From NCBI GenBank assembly GCA_015680685.1, contig MNCI01034200.1:8259-72258 (forward strand): DNA of 64,000 bases, written 5' to 3'. The notes under the pieces are model-generated. The model ran no database searches, had not been told where the DNA came from, and was given only the letters and a program-made list of their open reading frames with translations. This stretch comes from Gnetum montanum. Lineage: Eukaryota > Streptophyta > Gnetopsida > Gnetales > Gnetaceae. Position numbers and translations under genes: made by a program. Positions 11,184-22,660 of this stretch are shown here, one piece after another (the first letter of the stretch is position 1; every line of letters starts with the position of its first letter).

Positions 11184-11340
11184 TGTTGGAACTCTAAAAT
11201 ATTTGTAATATAAGTACACCCCAAGATATATAGTCCAATTAAAACTTTATAACTCAGCATTGCTCACTAGAATTGAATCCATGACTTGAAGCTTTCAAAT
11301 TATGAGCCTTATCACTAGTCTAATACCTCATTATTTCATA
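11184..11340 (+). repeat. Dispersed repeat, copy 3 (forward)
   Basis: Begins TGTTGGAACTC and carries GTACACCCCAAGATATATAG, nearly the same as copies at 9377-9510 and 9600-9716. Copies 1 and 3 flank the LINE ORF1 relic in direct orientation. Confidence 0.6.
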
Positions 11341-11421
11341 AGTGATACTACTTTATCACTTTGATAAAAATATTGACATTAAGCCACAACTGTCTCTAAT
11401 AAATCATGTGTTTCATCACTC

Positions 11422-12268
11422 TGATGTTAGGGTGGCCACGATATTAGGTACGTGATATCGCAGCCCAAGATGCGATATCATACATTTGATATCACAAGGT
11501 TACTCTCGGGTCTATAAATACAACGCCCAAGCGCACAATTGGGAGTATGTTTTTAGCAATCAAGTAGTGAAACTCTTGTAGTTTGTCCATCTGAAAGTTA
11601 GGGTATTTTCCAAGTGCCCGCAGCAGGAGGTCTAAGTGTGAATGAATCTTTATTCAAGCATTGATGTACCTGAACATGCCATTGTGTTGGCAATAAAGAC
11701 GAGCTCTTTGATCCATTCCTTCTAGCACTTGAGCATTTATTTCTTATGCATTTATATACTATGATTTCATGCAATTTACATTAATGTTATTTATGCAGTA
11801 ATCAATTTTGATTAGTTAAGCAGTCATTAAAATACACAAGCATGACCCCTTCGAGCATACATGTGACACTTGGTAGCTCAGAAACGATTAGCGTTTGACA
11901 ACCCAGCAGTGTTTGCACAAAGTTTAGGATGTGTTTGGGAAGTGGGAATGGTTACTTGTGTTAGGCTAGATTAGACTATAGTTTACTTAGTAATTAATCG
12001 CTCTTATTTTTAATCACTCTTACTTTTATTCTTATTCTAGGTGAGTAATTACATAAAAACACAAAATAATAAAAATCATATGCCTTAGTCACACCTAACC
12101 ATACGATTGCATTCCACAAGTGGGACTAGCAAAACAAAAAATGAACAACATGCACACACTATTTAGCTCTAGTGTACTTAGTAATTATAGTCTGTAGAAT
12201 TCGATTAGATTACATGTGAATGCTTGTGATTCATATGGTTGGACATAGGGGTACCTTGCTACTCATCA
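11422..12268 (+). repeat. 5' LTR of element B
   Basis: It is 847 bases long, from TGATGTTAGG to CTACTCATCA, and followed directly by a primer site. U3 holds palindromic GATATC words at 11438-11500. A CTATAAATACAAC TATA box lies near 11511, the transcript leader follows, and an AATAAAGACGAGC polyadenylation-like signal is near 11691. Confidence 0.85.
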
Positions 12269-12269
12269 T

Positions 12270-12287
12270 TGGCATCGTTGTTGGGGA
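12270..12287 (+). other. Primer-binding site of element B
   Basis: TGGCATCGTTGTTGGGGA, one base after the LTR. It differs from the Athila tRNA-Asp site by three transitions. Confidence 0.75.
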
Positions 12288-12429
12288 TTGCAGTTCTTTT
12301 TGTGCTATCTAGGCTTAGTAAAATTTAGTAACCTTGTTGTTCGAATTTCAAGAGTCAAATCCTATGAAAAAAAATTATTATTATTATCATTAAATTAAAT
12401 CTCAACTACACACTATTTATTAACATAAA

Positions 12430-14570
12430 ATGTCTTCTTCTCACAGGAGCCNGGTAAGGGGTCAAACATCTTTCCAGCTTCGCTTGGCCCAATTGATGAA
12501 GGTGATCACTTCTTTAGTGATTCTCCTCTCTTTGATTTTGTTCAAGGAGCCCTCAACTAGAATGTACAATCCACAGTTTACAATCCAAGTTTTGGTCAAA
12601 ATGGATCCAATGAAAAAAATGGATCTAGAGAGGCAAGTTAGGAAAAGGAAGATAAAAGAGATCATGATTATGATCATGGTTGTGAGCATTGAAGGAAGGG
12701 TGATAGGCATCAACGTGGAGCAGGTCCCCCTTCTTCATTTCCTTCATCGTCATCTTCTTCTTCATCAGGTTCAAATTGTGGCCACAAAAGAAATAACTAT
12801 GATGGAGGTGACCAATGGGACCAAAATAATAGAAGGGACCATTGGGACAGTCGTGATCAAAGATGTGGACAATCCAGAGAGGCCCATCATCAAGAAAGAA
12901 GGGCTAGTAGGGAACATCATAGGCACCACCATCATGGCCTTGATGAACATCTACTTGCTACTCATGGCATGTTAAATATTTTAGAGGCTGTGAAGATTTT
13001 AACAAGGCATGTGAAGGACAATAGAATAAAGAGGCTTGATATGAATAATATCCCTTGATTTGAGGGAGGATATGATGTTGATCCCCAAAATCATCTCCAG
13101 GCCTTTTAGATGCATGTTCCTTGCAGAATATTTAAAATGAATGGAAAAAGCTAAAATTATTTTCAAGGACACTCATAAAGGAAGTAGAAAATTGGTATCA
13201 ATCCTTGGAACCAGAATCAATTAGGTGGTGGAGTATAATGTTGAAATTATTCAATGACAAATATCAAATGTACTCCTGAGTATCCAATCTAAGAAAGCAA
13301 ATTCAAGGATGGAAACAGGGAAATAATGAGCCCTTGGATGCTACCATTGGCTGATATTATTCTTTGTTGCATAGGTGTCCTAGCCATGGATACTCTCAGC
13401 TTGATCAGCTTCATCATATCATAGACGAGCTATAGTCTGAAACTAGGAAAACCCTTGGTGTCTATGCCCAAGGGAGGTTGATAGAGTTGAGTGCCCGTCG
13501 GATTCAGAGATTAATTGAGTAGGTAGCTAAGGAGGAGGGGGAGTTGAGAAAAGGTAAAAGTGTAGAAGAGTATAATAGAGATCCTTCTATTTGAAAAAAA
13601 GGGGTTAGATTTTGTGACAGTGAGGATGAATTCACTAAAGATGAGGTGCTTAATTAGAAAACCTTACCATTACAGAAATTGCAATCAGAAATTACGACTA
13701 AGGTTGATCAATTATGGGACTCCATGGAAAATAGGTTTCAAGCTATTCTAAAAATTACTGAAGAGTCCAAGGAGCAAAGTGGTGATCATGAGTGTCGGAG
13801 GCTAAGCATGCCATATCTAAAGGTAAAGGTAAGATGGTTGCGAATAGTGACTCAAATGATGATGGTGGGTGTGATGTTTACCAATATGAACATCCTAAGG
13901 AATGTTGTCCAGTTATCTCACACTTATAGGAATCTAGGATGTATGTCTTAAATCCATGACTTACACAAAGGCAAATGCCCAAAAGATTGTCTTATCCATA
14001 AGGCAATCCTCGACAGTTCCACCAACCATAGTAATACTATCCAAGTGGAACTCTTTCGCAACCCTATGAATTATACTAGTAGTGGCAACAACCACAATCA
14101 TGGGTATTGCCACCTCCAAGACAGCAATACCCTTACTGGCAACCAAATCCCTACGGTTACTATGTTCAGCAACCTTCATCTTCAAGGAACTCCTTTGGTC
14201 AGGTTGTTGCTTACAATCTCACCACTACCCTCTTGAAGCATATCAATTGCCCTATCCAAGGAGGGATACCACCTACTACCCTCATGTACCTCCCATCCTT
14301 GCATCTACTCCTCCACCTCCTACACAACTACCACTTGCTCTATCCATGTAGGGTGAATTACTTGCATAACCACAGCAAAAGGAACAGTATGAGGGCAGTT
14401 AACTTACAACTAGTTAACCCATCTAGTGGGTCAGAACCACAAATAAAGAAAAGACCTTTCTTTCGACCTCATAGTCCACCAAAGCCCTCGGATACATCAA
14501 TGGTGGTAACCTTGCTCCTCCAACTTCCTCTATTTCCTCTCTATTTGAGTCCCCTTTAAACCAAAATCCC
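12430..14570 (+). pseudogene. gag: Gag relic of element B
   Basis: The start ATGTCTTCTTCTCAC at 12430 matches the gag starts of C (19093) and of E on the minus strand. The capsid domain is recognisable from IKRLDMNNIP (about 13028) through GWKQ- and GHGYS-like blocks to the YEHPKECCP knuckle remnant (about 13885). A proline/glutamine/tyrosine-rich tail follows (14010-14400). Many stops (TAG for CAG, TGA for CGA) and several frameshifts break it. Long frames here such as 12430-12975 and 14107-14559 are mostly out-of-frame readings. A single N at 12452 marks an assembly join. Confidence 0.75.
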
Positions 14571-15090
14571 TCTTAAATCCATACTGTAATGCTAACATAT
14601 GTTGTATCTAATTGGATTTGAGTCGGTAACTTGCCCAAAAAGTTAGCTAATCCTGGGAGTCTCCTAGTTTACTTGCAAATTGTTGGGAATGAGCCTTACA
14701 AAGCTCTTCTTGACTCTGGTTTAGGTGTTAATCTGATCTCGCATGAGATGTACACAATGTGGAACCTTCCTCCTTTGAAGAAGAGCAACATCCGGCTGGA
14801 ACTGGTGGACTAGTCCATTACTATTCCATTAGGAATGGTTGAAGAGATCGTCACCACCATTTGTGGGTGGTCATATCCTATTGATTTCCTAGTAATTAAA
14901 GTCGAGAACTGCAAGGGGGACTTTCCAATCATCATGGGAAGGGTGTGGCTAAGTACTATTAATGCCAAAATGGGCATTAGAGATCTTTCCTTAGAAATAT
15001 CAAAAGAAAATGAGTTTGGAAAGATCGAGAAGAAGAGAGTTCCATGTATCATGTACATCGATTCAGGGTGCCATTGTGTATAGAAGTTAT
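14571..15090 (+). pseudogene. pro: Protease domain of element B
   Basis: The frame from about 14631 encodes an LQIVGNEPYKALLDSG block with the aspartic-protease signature LLDSG, then LISHEMY. After one stop comes a PIDFLVIKV...GDFPIIMGRVWLST block, the usual second half of a retropepsin. The enzyme cleaves the gag-pol precursor inside the particle. The active-site Asp is retained. The same frame runs on into RT. Confidence 0.75.
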
Positions 15091-15600
15091 GGTTAGTAAT
15101 GCAAACATCTATCTCTGCATGCAAGCAGTGTGCACCAAAAGCTAATATCTAGCGATGTCTGTACGCAACAACCACAAAACAAGAGGACACCTAGTGGCTA
15201 ATAGCTAATACTAGTAATAGTACATTATGCATGGAACTGACTGAGGGCCTAATGTACGAGTATATTACAAGTATGGATGAACTCAAGCAAGTTCATCATG
15301 AGCTCTCTGAAGGAGCAAATGATGATGTCAATTGGAGTGAGCTAGAAATTCTTGACATTTTCAAATAAGAACTCCTTGAATTGAAGATGCTACTGATTGG
15401 AATGGAGTACGTATTTTTGAAAAATGAGAAGCTTGTTATCATTAATGCCAAGATTGCTATAGAACAAAAGAAAACGTTGATAAAAGTTCTGGAAAAGTGG
15501 TGAAATGGCTTTGCTTGGTCATATTCCGAGCTCATAGGGATAGATCCAAGAATATGCCAACACTGGATATATATTGACCCTGTCGTCAAGCCAAAACGAC
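15091..15600 (+). pseudogene. Protease-RT linker of element B
   Basis: Weakly conserved linker, also present in C (22190-22650) and F (33490-33980). It includes the block around ELKMLLIGMEYVFLKNGK (15380-15430), which is conserved in all three copies and typical of Athila-like pol just upstream of RT. Confidence 0.6.
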
Positions 15601-16900
15601 AACTGTAGTTGCATTTGAATCCCAAGTTAAAGCAGATTGTCAAAGAGGAGATTGAACAACTCCTCAAGATAGGATTCATCTATCCTGTTGCAGATAATGA
15701 GTGGGTCAGTCCAATCATAATTGTAGCAAAGAAAGGAGGAAAATGGTGGGCGTGCATTGACTTTCGGCTGCTCAATATGGCAACTTTCAAGGATCATTTT
15801 TCATTGCCTTTCCTTGACCAAGTGTTGGACACCATTTTGGGGCACAACTATTACAGCTTTTTGGATGGTTATAGTGGCTATAACCAAATTTGAATTGCAT
15901 TAGAGGACCAGGCAAAGACAACTTTCACAAGTCCTTAGGGGACTTTTACTTACCAACAGATGCCATTTGGTTTATGCAAAACCCTAGTCACATTTCAACA
16001 ATTAGTTCTCAGCATTTTTCAACAACATATTGGTAGTGGGATAGAATTTTTTATGGATGATTTTTCTACCTATGGAGCTATGTTCGAGCAAGCCTTGGAC
16101 CATCTTGAGAAAGTATTAAAAATATGTGTTGAAGCAAACCTTCAACTCAATTGACAAAAGAGCCATTTTATGGTCCAAGAAGGCATAGTCTTGGGGCATC
16201 GCATTTCAAAAGAAAGAATTGAGGTGGACCCTGAAAAAATAAGGGTCATTCAAGGAATAACCTGCCAACCTAAAACAGTCAAAGAAGTTCAGTTATTCCT
16301 TGGTCATATTGGCTACTATTGGCACTTCATCAAGAATTTTTCCAAAATCGCCAAGCCATTGGTGGAATTGACAAAGAAGGATGCGTCATTCATCTAGATG
16401 CCTGCATGTGAATCAAAATTTCAATAATTGAAGCAAAAGCTTATTGAAACTTTCATTCTTCAAGCACCAGATTGGTCCAAACCATTTCATGTGATGACTG
16501 ATGCATCAAATTATGCTTTGGGGATAGTGCTTACGCATATGGATGATAAAAAACATCCATATTACATTCACTACACAAGTCGGAGCATTGTAGATGCACA
16601 ACTGAACTACACTATAGAAAAGGAGATGATGGAAGTGGTGTTCACTTTAGAGAAGTTCAGACATTATGTGCTTGGCTACAAAGTGTTTGTGCACACAGAT
16701 CAGAGTGCCATCAGATTTCTAATGAACAAACTAATGGTGAGCCCCTATGTCATACGGTGGCTCGTGATTTTGTAGGAATTCGATCTCATGATGGTAAATC
16801 ATAAAGGTATGGAGAACGTGGTCATGAATCACTTATGATGACTAAGATGGGATGACAAGGAGAAAGAGAGTCCTTTATCTAATCAATTCCCTGATGAATC
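15601..16900 (+). pseudogene. pol: Reverse transcriptase and RNase H of element B
   Basis: One frame, with scattered stops only. RT blocks in order: EEIEQLLKIGFIYPV, SPIIIVAKKGGKW..CIDFRLLN, LPFLDQVLDTILG, YSFLDGYSGYNQI, MPFGLCKT, the catalytic FMDDFSTYG (about 16050), then VQEGIVLGHRIS. RNase H of the RVT_3/RH type starts about 16470 at PFHVMTDASNYALG and holds LNYTIEKEMMEVVF and VFVHTDQSAIRFL. FMDD in place of YxDD and the LGHRIS block are normal for Athila-like elements. At least five in-frame stops make it inactive. Confidence 0.85.
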
Positions 16901-18046
16901 TCTCCTTGCAAGTGCTATTAATGCATAAATGCCCAATGAACCAAAATGGTATGATACCATCCTCATCTATTTGCTGAAGCAAGAATTGTTGTAAGGACTA
17001 GACAATAGAAAGAAACAACAGCTTCTTCATTGGGTCAAGTATTTCATAGATATTAATGAAAACCTTTATAAAGTTTGTCCTGATGGCCTAGTACGTTGGT
17101 GTGTCCCTAATACAGATCAACTATGCATTCTTTAGGATGCTCAGGAAGGTCCTTGTGAGGGCCATTATGTTGGGAGATGCAAAACCATAAAAATCCTCAT
17201 GGCTAGGTATTATTGGCCAACAATCTTTAGGGATGCATATCAATTCATCTGTGCTTATGATCATTGCTAGAAGGATGGCGGAATGACAACTTGAATGGAA
17301 GGACTGCAAAATGAATACAACCTCTTGAACCATTCAACATTTGGGGCATTGACTTTATGGGTCCCATTGCACCTCTATCAAATGAAAAGGCATATATCAT
17401 AGTCGCAGTTGATTATTGCACCAAGTGGGCAGAAGCAACAGCTGTCATTGATTGTACATCCACCACTACTACTTGGTTTGTACAACAAAACATCGTAAAT
17501 AGGTTTGGTGTACCTCATGCATTAATTTCTGACAATGGAGCTCATTTTATAGGTGCCACTTTTTGAAAAATAATGCAACGCTTGGGGGTTAAACATAAAC
17601 TCATAACACTATATCACCCCCAAGCTAATGGTCAAGCTGAAGTCACTAATCAGGAGATTACAAAAATCTTAACATGTACCATTAGCAAATACAGAAGGGA
17701 CTGGAGCACTAAATTAAATGATTCTATTTGGGCCTATCACTCCACATGGAAGCTTCCCATAGGTTATTCTCCCCATGAGCTTGTGTACGGAAAACTACCA
17801 ACATTGCCCATCCAATCTGAGCTTCGTACACTCTTCACAGCCTGTGACCTTGACCTAGATCTAAGTTTAGCACAGAAAGAACGATTAATGAGTCTCAACT
17901 TGCTAAACGAAAATTGGTTAATGGCCATGTCATCCAACAAAATGCATAAGGAATTCAATAAGAAATGCCATGAACTCAAACTAAGAAAATTCAAATTTCA
18001 ACTAGGAGACAAGGTTCTTTATCAGAATCCTGCACATGTACCCTAA
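16901..18046 (+). pseudogene. pol: Integrase of element B, lacking its C-terminal tail
   Basis: The HHCC region is present but damaged (GHYVGRC...AYDHC.KDGG, 17160-17290). A frameshift lies near 17310. From 17357 the core is open: MGPIAPL, VAVDYCTKWAEA with the first catalytic Asp, ALISDNGAHF with the second, and GQAEVTNQEITK with the Glu. It ends at 18046 in FQLGDKVLYQNPAHVP, where copies C and F continue for about 85 more codons. Confidence 0.85.
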
Positions 18047-18953
18047 TGATGAATCATATTTTTTCAGGTGCTAATATTGGACCCTTATTATCCAGGTGTT
18101 GATATTGGATCCCTGATATTTGATGAGTCCTGATATTGGACCCCTGATATCGGGTACGTGATATCGTAGCCTCTCTAGCAATATCGGATACGTGATATCG
18201 TGGTTCCTGTGTGAGCCTATAAATACAAAATTGGGCACACGAGAAAGTCATAGGAAACGTTAGTGTTAAAGTAAAGTATTTTTTTTAGTTTCAATTCCTC
18301 TCAACCCTTTCCTTAGTGCATGCCCACAATGTGATTATTGTAATTGTATGAAACCTTTATTCAAGTGTGACGTACTTGGACATGCACATGACCAACAATA
18401 AAGATCAAGATTACTTCATCATTACAGCATTCACTTAGTTTTAATTACTTACTATTATTGTTATTTATCACTTTCTTAATTAATATTTATTTACCCTCAT
18501 TTCCTACCCCTGTTATTAAACTAGAAATAAGTATGACTTAATCACGAGCATTTAAGTGTGACTACTTGGTATCCCAGTAGTGTACCTAGGACATGTGCTT
18601 GGTAATCCCAATAGTAGTACACAAGGTCCAAGTTGTGTACAAATGATTAAGGATGGATGCTAATCGCACTTAGGCTAGCTTAGATTCTCTTCTCCCTTTC
18701 CCTCTTAGCTTAAAACAAAGTTATTTTCCATTGTCCCAAGGAGTAGCATAGTGATAGGAAATACATCATACACCTCACTCTGGACTAAGTCATACATGAC
18801 AAAGCAAATACTAGTCTAGGTGGGAAGCCAGCAAACTATGATTAACAAGTAACTATCTAGATATCACAACTAGCCCATTTGCAAAATTCGACAGGATTAT
18901 GTGTGAACGTTCATATTCGTATGGTTGAGTGTAGGGGTACCTTGCCACTCATC
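18047..18953 (+). repeat. 5' LTR of element C
   Basis: It is 907 bases long, from TGATGAATCATATTT to GCCACTCATCA. U3 has two tandem repeats of the type ATATTGGACCCTTATTATCC (18073-18150) and then palindromic GATATC words (18140-18202). TATA box CCTATAAATAC is near 18216 and an AATAAAGATCAAG signal near 18400. Its R-U5 belongs to a different subtype from LTR B and resembles the outer LTR of H. Confidence 0.85.
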
Positions 18954-18954
18954 A

Positions 18955-18972
18955 TTAGTGTTGTTGCAAGGG
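18955..18972 (+). other. Decayed primer-binding site of element C
   Basis: TAGTGTTGTTGCAAGGGA directly follows the LTR and fits the tRNA-Asp-type site with several transitions. Confidence 0.6.
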
Positions 18973-19092
18973 ACTTTTTCATTTGTGTGCTAGCTAGAAC
19001 TCAGGAGATCTTCACATCATTGGAACAAACCCTTAGGGTTGGTTATCTTACAATTATTGAAATGAAAAGTATTGCACATTGAATAGACAATT

Positions 19093-21470
19093 ATGTCTTC
19101 TTCTTCTTACAAGAGTGTTTCACTACCTAGGTCTGATATAGGGAACAATTGGAGGTGTAGTATAGATGATAATCTACCAGTCCCTTAATAGTTTCGCATG
19201 GTATACGTTCATCCCAATGAGTATATACCAAACTATACCTTTATCATCCACCAGGATGAACAACTGCATTGGCATGATTTAGAAGGTAACATACTATTAC
19301 CTCCTTATCACTCAGTCCTGGGTATGCTTCTTCATGATCTTACATGAATTGGTATGTAGCACTTATAGGAAAAGTACGTTGTGCATGATCATGACTCGAG
19401 AGAGTATTGACCCATGGAGGCACAACATCAAAGGGATCGAAAACAAGAGAGATGTCATGAATCCATGAAGGGAAAGTCGTTTCGGAATGTCCCACATGTC
19501 ATAAGTGAAAATGAGGGTGGTGAACCTACCTCAGGAGGTATCCCACACAATGATGTTCCTCCCGTTGACTTTGGTCAAGGGATTGTGTATTAGAATCTTC
19601 ACTCAATTATTCATAACTTAGATTCTGGTACTGATGGACATAAAGGATCTAAAAAAGGAACATGAACACATCACAAAGATGGACATTCTGATTGTAACCG
19701 CGATCGAGGCTGCGACCACCAAAGAGAAGGAAGAAGACACCATTATGGTGATGATCCTCCTTCTTCTTCACCTTCATCATCTCCTTCATCCTCTCCTTCA
19801 GGATCTAGATGCAGTCACAAAGGAAAAGACCCTGAGAATAATGGTAAGCAAAATAGGAATCATAGACAAAGTAGCCGATAAAGGGAAGGAGGGTATTCTA
19901 GAGAAACTCATCATGAGAGGAGAGAGAGAGTAGGGAACAACATAGGCATCATAGACGCCATAGGCAGTACGATCACGATGAACCCCTATTCGCCACCCAA
20001 AGTATGCTAGATATAACTAAGGCTATTATAATCCCAATGAGGCACCAAAAAGATAGTAGGATCAAAAGATTGGACATGAACAATATCCCATGATTTGAAG
20101 GGGGATACAATGCTAATCCTCAAAATCATTTGCAAGCATTTCACGATGCATGTGCTTTGCAAAACATAGAAAAAAAGTGGCAAAAACTCAAGTTGTTTTC
20201 ATGGACACTGATCAAGGAAGTGGAAAGCTAGTATTGGTCCTTAGAACCAGAATCCATTTTTTGATGGAGTACCATGTTAGAACTATTCAATGATAAGTAT
20301 CAAACGTACTCCTGAGTGTCCAACCTGTGAAAGCAAATCCAAGGATGGAAACAAGGAGAACATGAACGATTGGATGTTACCATGGGTCAATATTGTGCAC
20401 TATTACATTGTTGCCCAGGCCATGGTTACTCGCAAAGGGAACAACTATGCCACCTCGTAGATGGGCTTAGGCATGAAACACGAAGAACCATTGAGACTTA
20501 TGCCCAAGGAATGCTATGTGAGCTTAGGGCCCATCAAGTACAAAGATTGTTGGAGCAAGTTGCTAAAGAGGAAGGTGAGTTAAGGAAAAGAGAGAGTGTG
20601 GAGAAATATAACAGAGATCCTTCTCTCTGAAAGAAGGGAGTTAGATTTTGTGAGGATGAAGAAGAGTCACAACTTGAAGAGATGGTGAATAGGAAAACCT
20701 TGCCCATTCAAAAACTCACATCGGAAGCATCAGCAAAGGTCGATCAAATGTTGGACTCCCTAGATAATAGATTTCAAATAGTTCTAAAAATAGTAGAGGA
20801 GTTTAGAGAGGAAGGTAGTGATCGAGAAAGGAGAAAAAAGAAAGAAGCTGAATATGCAAATAACAAAGGTAAGGGCAAAGTTGCCATCATCGAAGAGGTT
20901 GTGAATTTGGATACAGACAGTGACGGTGGATGTGAGATATGCTAATATAACCATCCTAAGGGATGTTGCCTTGTAACCTCACATCTGCAAGAGTCTGGGG
21001 TGTATGCACTCAACCCATGATTAACAGAAGGAAAACACCCCGAAGGTTACCTTATCCCCAAGGTAACCTAAGGTAGTTCTACAACCCTTAACATGTTATC
21101 CAAGTGGAACTCCACCACAACTAAATGAGTAGTATCAACAATGGCAGCACCCACAGTCATGGGAAATGCCACCACCATGTCAATAGTACCCTTACCGTCA
21201 ACTTGACTTGTATGGATACTACATGTAGTAACCAATCTCTCCACGTGACTCTCCTAGTCATGTTGCTCCCCAACCTCACTACCAAACCCATGAGTATTAT
21301 AGAACTCCTTCTCCTAGGGGAGATGTTCCACAAACATACTATCCTTCTCATCCGGCAGCATCTCTTCCACCCTTAACTCCATTATCACCTGCTCCAGCCA
21401 TGCAGGGTGAGCTCCCTACTTAGCCGCAGCAATGTAACGCTACAAGGGTTGTTAATCCTCATCCTACTAT
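19093..21470 (+). pseudogene. gag: Gag relic of element C
   Basis: Starts MSSSSYKS at 19093. The capsid domain runs from about 20060 (KRLDMNNIP) through GYNANPQNHLQAFHDAC, the ELFNDKYQTYS and GWKQGEHE blocks, and HCCPGHGYSQREQ, to a Glu/Lys-rich stretch and the knuckle CEIC.YNHPKGCC near 20930. A tyrosine/proline-rich tail follows to about 21430. Long open pieces (20370-20630 and 20682-20945) are in one frame. TAG and TGA at former Gln, Trp and Arg codons break the rest. Confidence 0.8.
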
Positions 21471-22100
21471 TGGTTTGGACAACCACGTAAAGAAGAGACC
21501 TTTCTTTAGGACCAACAGTCCAACCAAGTTCTTGTAGTCACAAGTGGCTAACTCTCTAAAGGCCTCACCATCATCCCAAACTTTGGAACTCCCTTCAAAC
21601 CAAAGGCCACATCCAATGCACACGGTCATGTTGACGCATGCCATTATCAATTGGATTAAGGTTGGCCATCTTCCTATGAAATTCTCTAATCCTAGGAGTC
21701 CTCTTATATATTTACAAATCATTGGGAATGAGCCATGTAAAGCTCTTTTCGATTCAAGTTCTAGTGTCACCTTAATTTCTCAAGAAGAGTAACATTCATT
21801 TAGAGCTGGCTGACTAGTCCATCGCTGTCCCATTAGGACTAGTAGAGGACATTGTTACCACTATTTGTGGATGGTCGTATCCATCTGACTTCCTAGTGAT
21901 TCAAGTCAACAACTATAAGGGGGACTTCCCAATCATAATGGAAAGAGCATGGCTAAGTATAATTGATGCATGCCTAGGAATATGTGATCTTTCCCTAGAG
22001 ATATCAAAGGAAAATATGTTTGGAAAGATCAAGAAGAAGACGGTTTCATGCATCACATATAGTGACACAGGGTGTAGTTGCTTGAAGAATTCCTAGTTTG
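21471..22100 (+). pseudogene. pro: Protease domain of element C
   Basis: Holds IIGNEPCKALFDSSSSVTLIS, where the signature DSG has become DSS, then after a frameshift the second-half block GDFPIIMERAWLS, with GR changed to ER. Two changes in key motifs show that the enzyme would be dead even without the frameshift. Confidence 0.7.
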
Positions 22101-22660
22101 TACAATGTTTAACATTACCTGCATGCAACCAGTGTGCNGTCCTAGTTTGTACAATGTTTAACATTACCTGCATGCAACCAGTGTGCACAAGTAAGTAACA
22201 TACAAAGGTGCCTGTATGTAGCAGTCACAAGATAGGAAGGCACCCAATGGCTGGCAGCTGACCAAGAGAGCAACTCAACTATATGCATGGAATCAACTGA
22301 GGGTTTGACTTGCACTTACATCGATAGCATAAACACATTAGAGCAAGTCCATCGCCAACTTCCATGTCTCAACATTAAAAATATCAACTGGGGGAAGTTG
22401 GAAATCCCTAACTTTAAGCAAGAGCCCCTGGAGTTAAAAATGTTGCCCATTGGTATGGAGTACACATTTCTCAAAAATGGAAAACTGGTAATTATTAATG
22501 CTAGGCTCGCTTCTCAATAAAAAGAGAGACTATTAAAAATGGTAAACAAATGGTCGAAAGCATTCACTTGGTCATATCCCAAATTAACTAGAATAGACCC
22601 TAGGATATGCCAACATAGGATTTACACTAACCCCTCCATGAAGCCTCGATGAAAACCATA
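22101..22660 (+). pseudogene. Protease-RT linker of element C, with an assembly duplication
   Basis: Contains the conserved LKMLPIGMEYTFLKNGK block (22434-22490). A single N at 22138 sits between two identical 47-base stretches, which looks like an unmerged overlap and not biology. Confidence 0.6.

Larger units (their letters stand above)
11422..18046 (+). mobile_element. Element B: family-1 Athila-like Ty3/gypsy element, truncated at its 3' end
   Basis: Order on the plus strand: 5' LTR (11422-12268), primer site, decayed gag, protease, RT-RNaseH and integrase. The element stops at 18046, exactly where the LTR of element C begins. The integrase C-terminal tail, the about 2 kb 3' non-coding region and the 3' LTR are missing. 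Either C inserted here and the remainder was later lost, or a deletion joined the two. Confidence 0.85.

Noticed and set aside
12430-12975. A 181-codon open frame as a gene
   Set aside because: After the first codons it is out of frame with gag of sister copies and its Met/Ile/Val-rich content is a shifted reading of an Asp/His/Asn-rich region.
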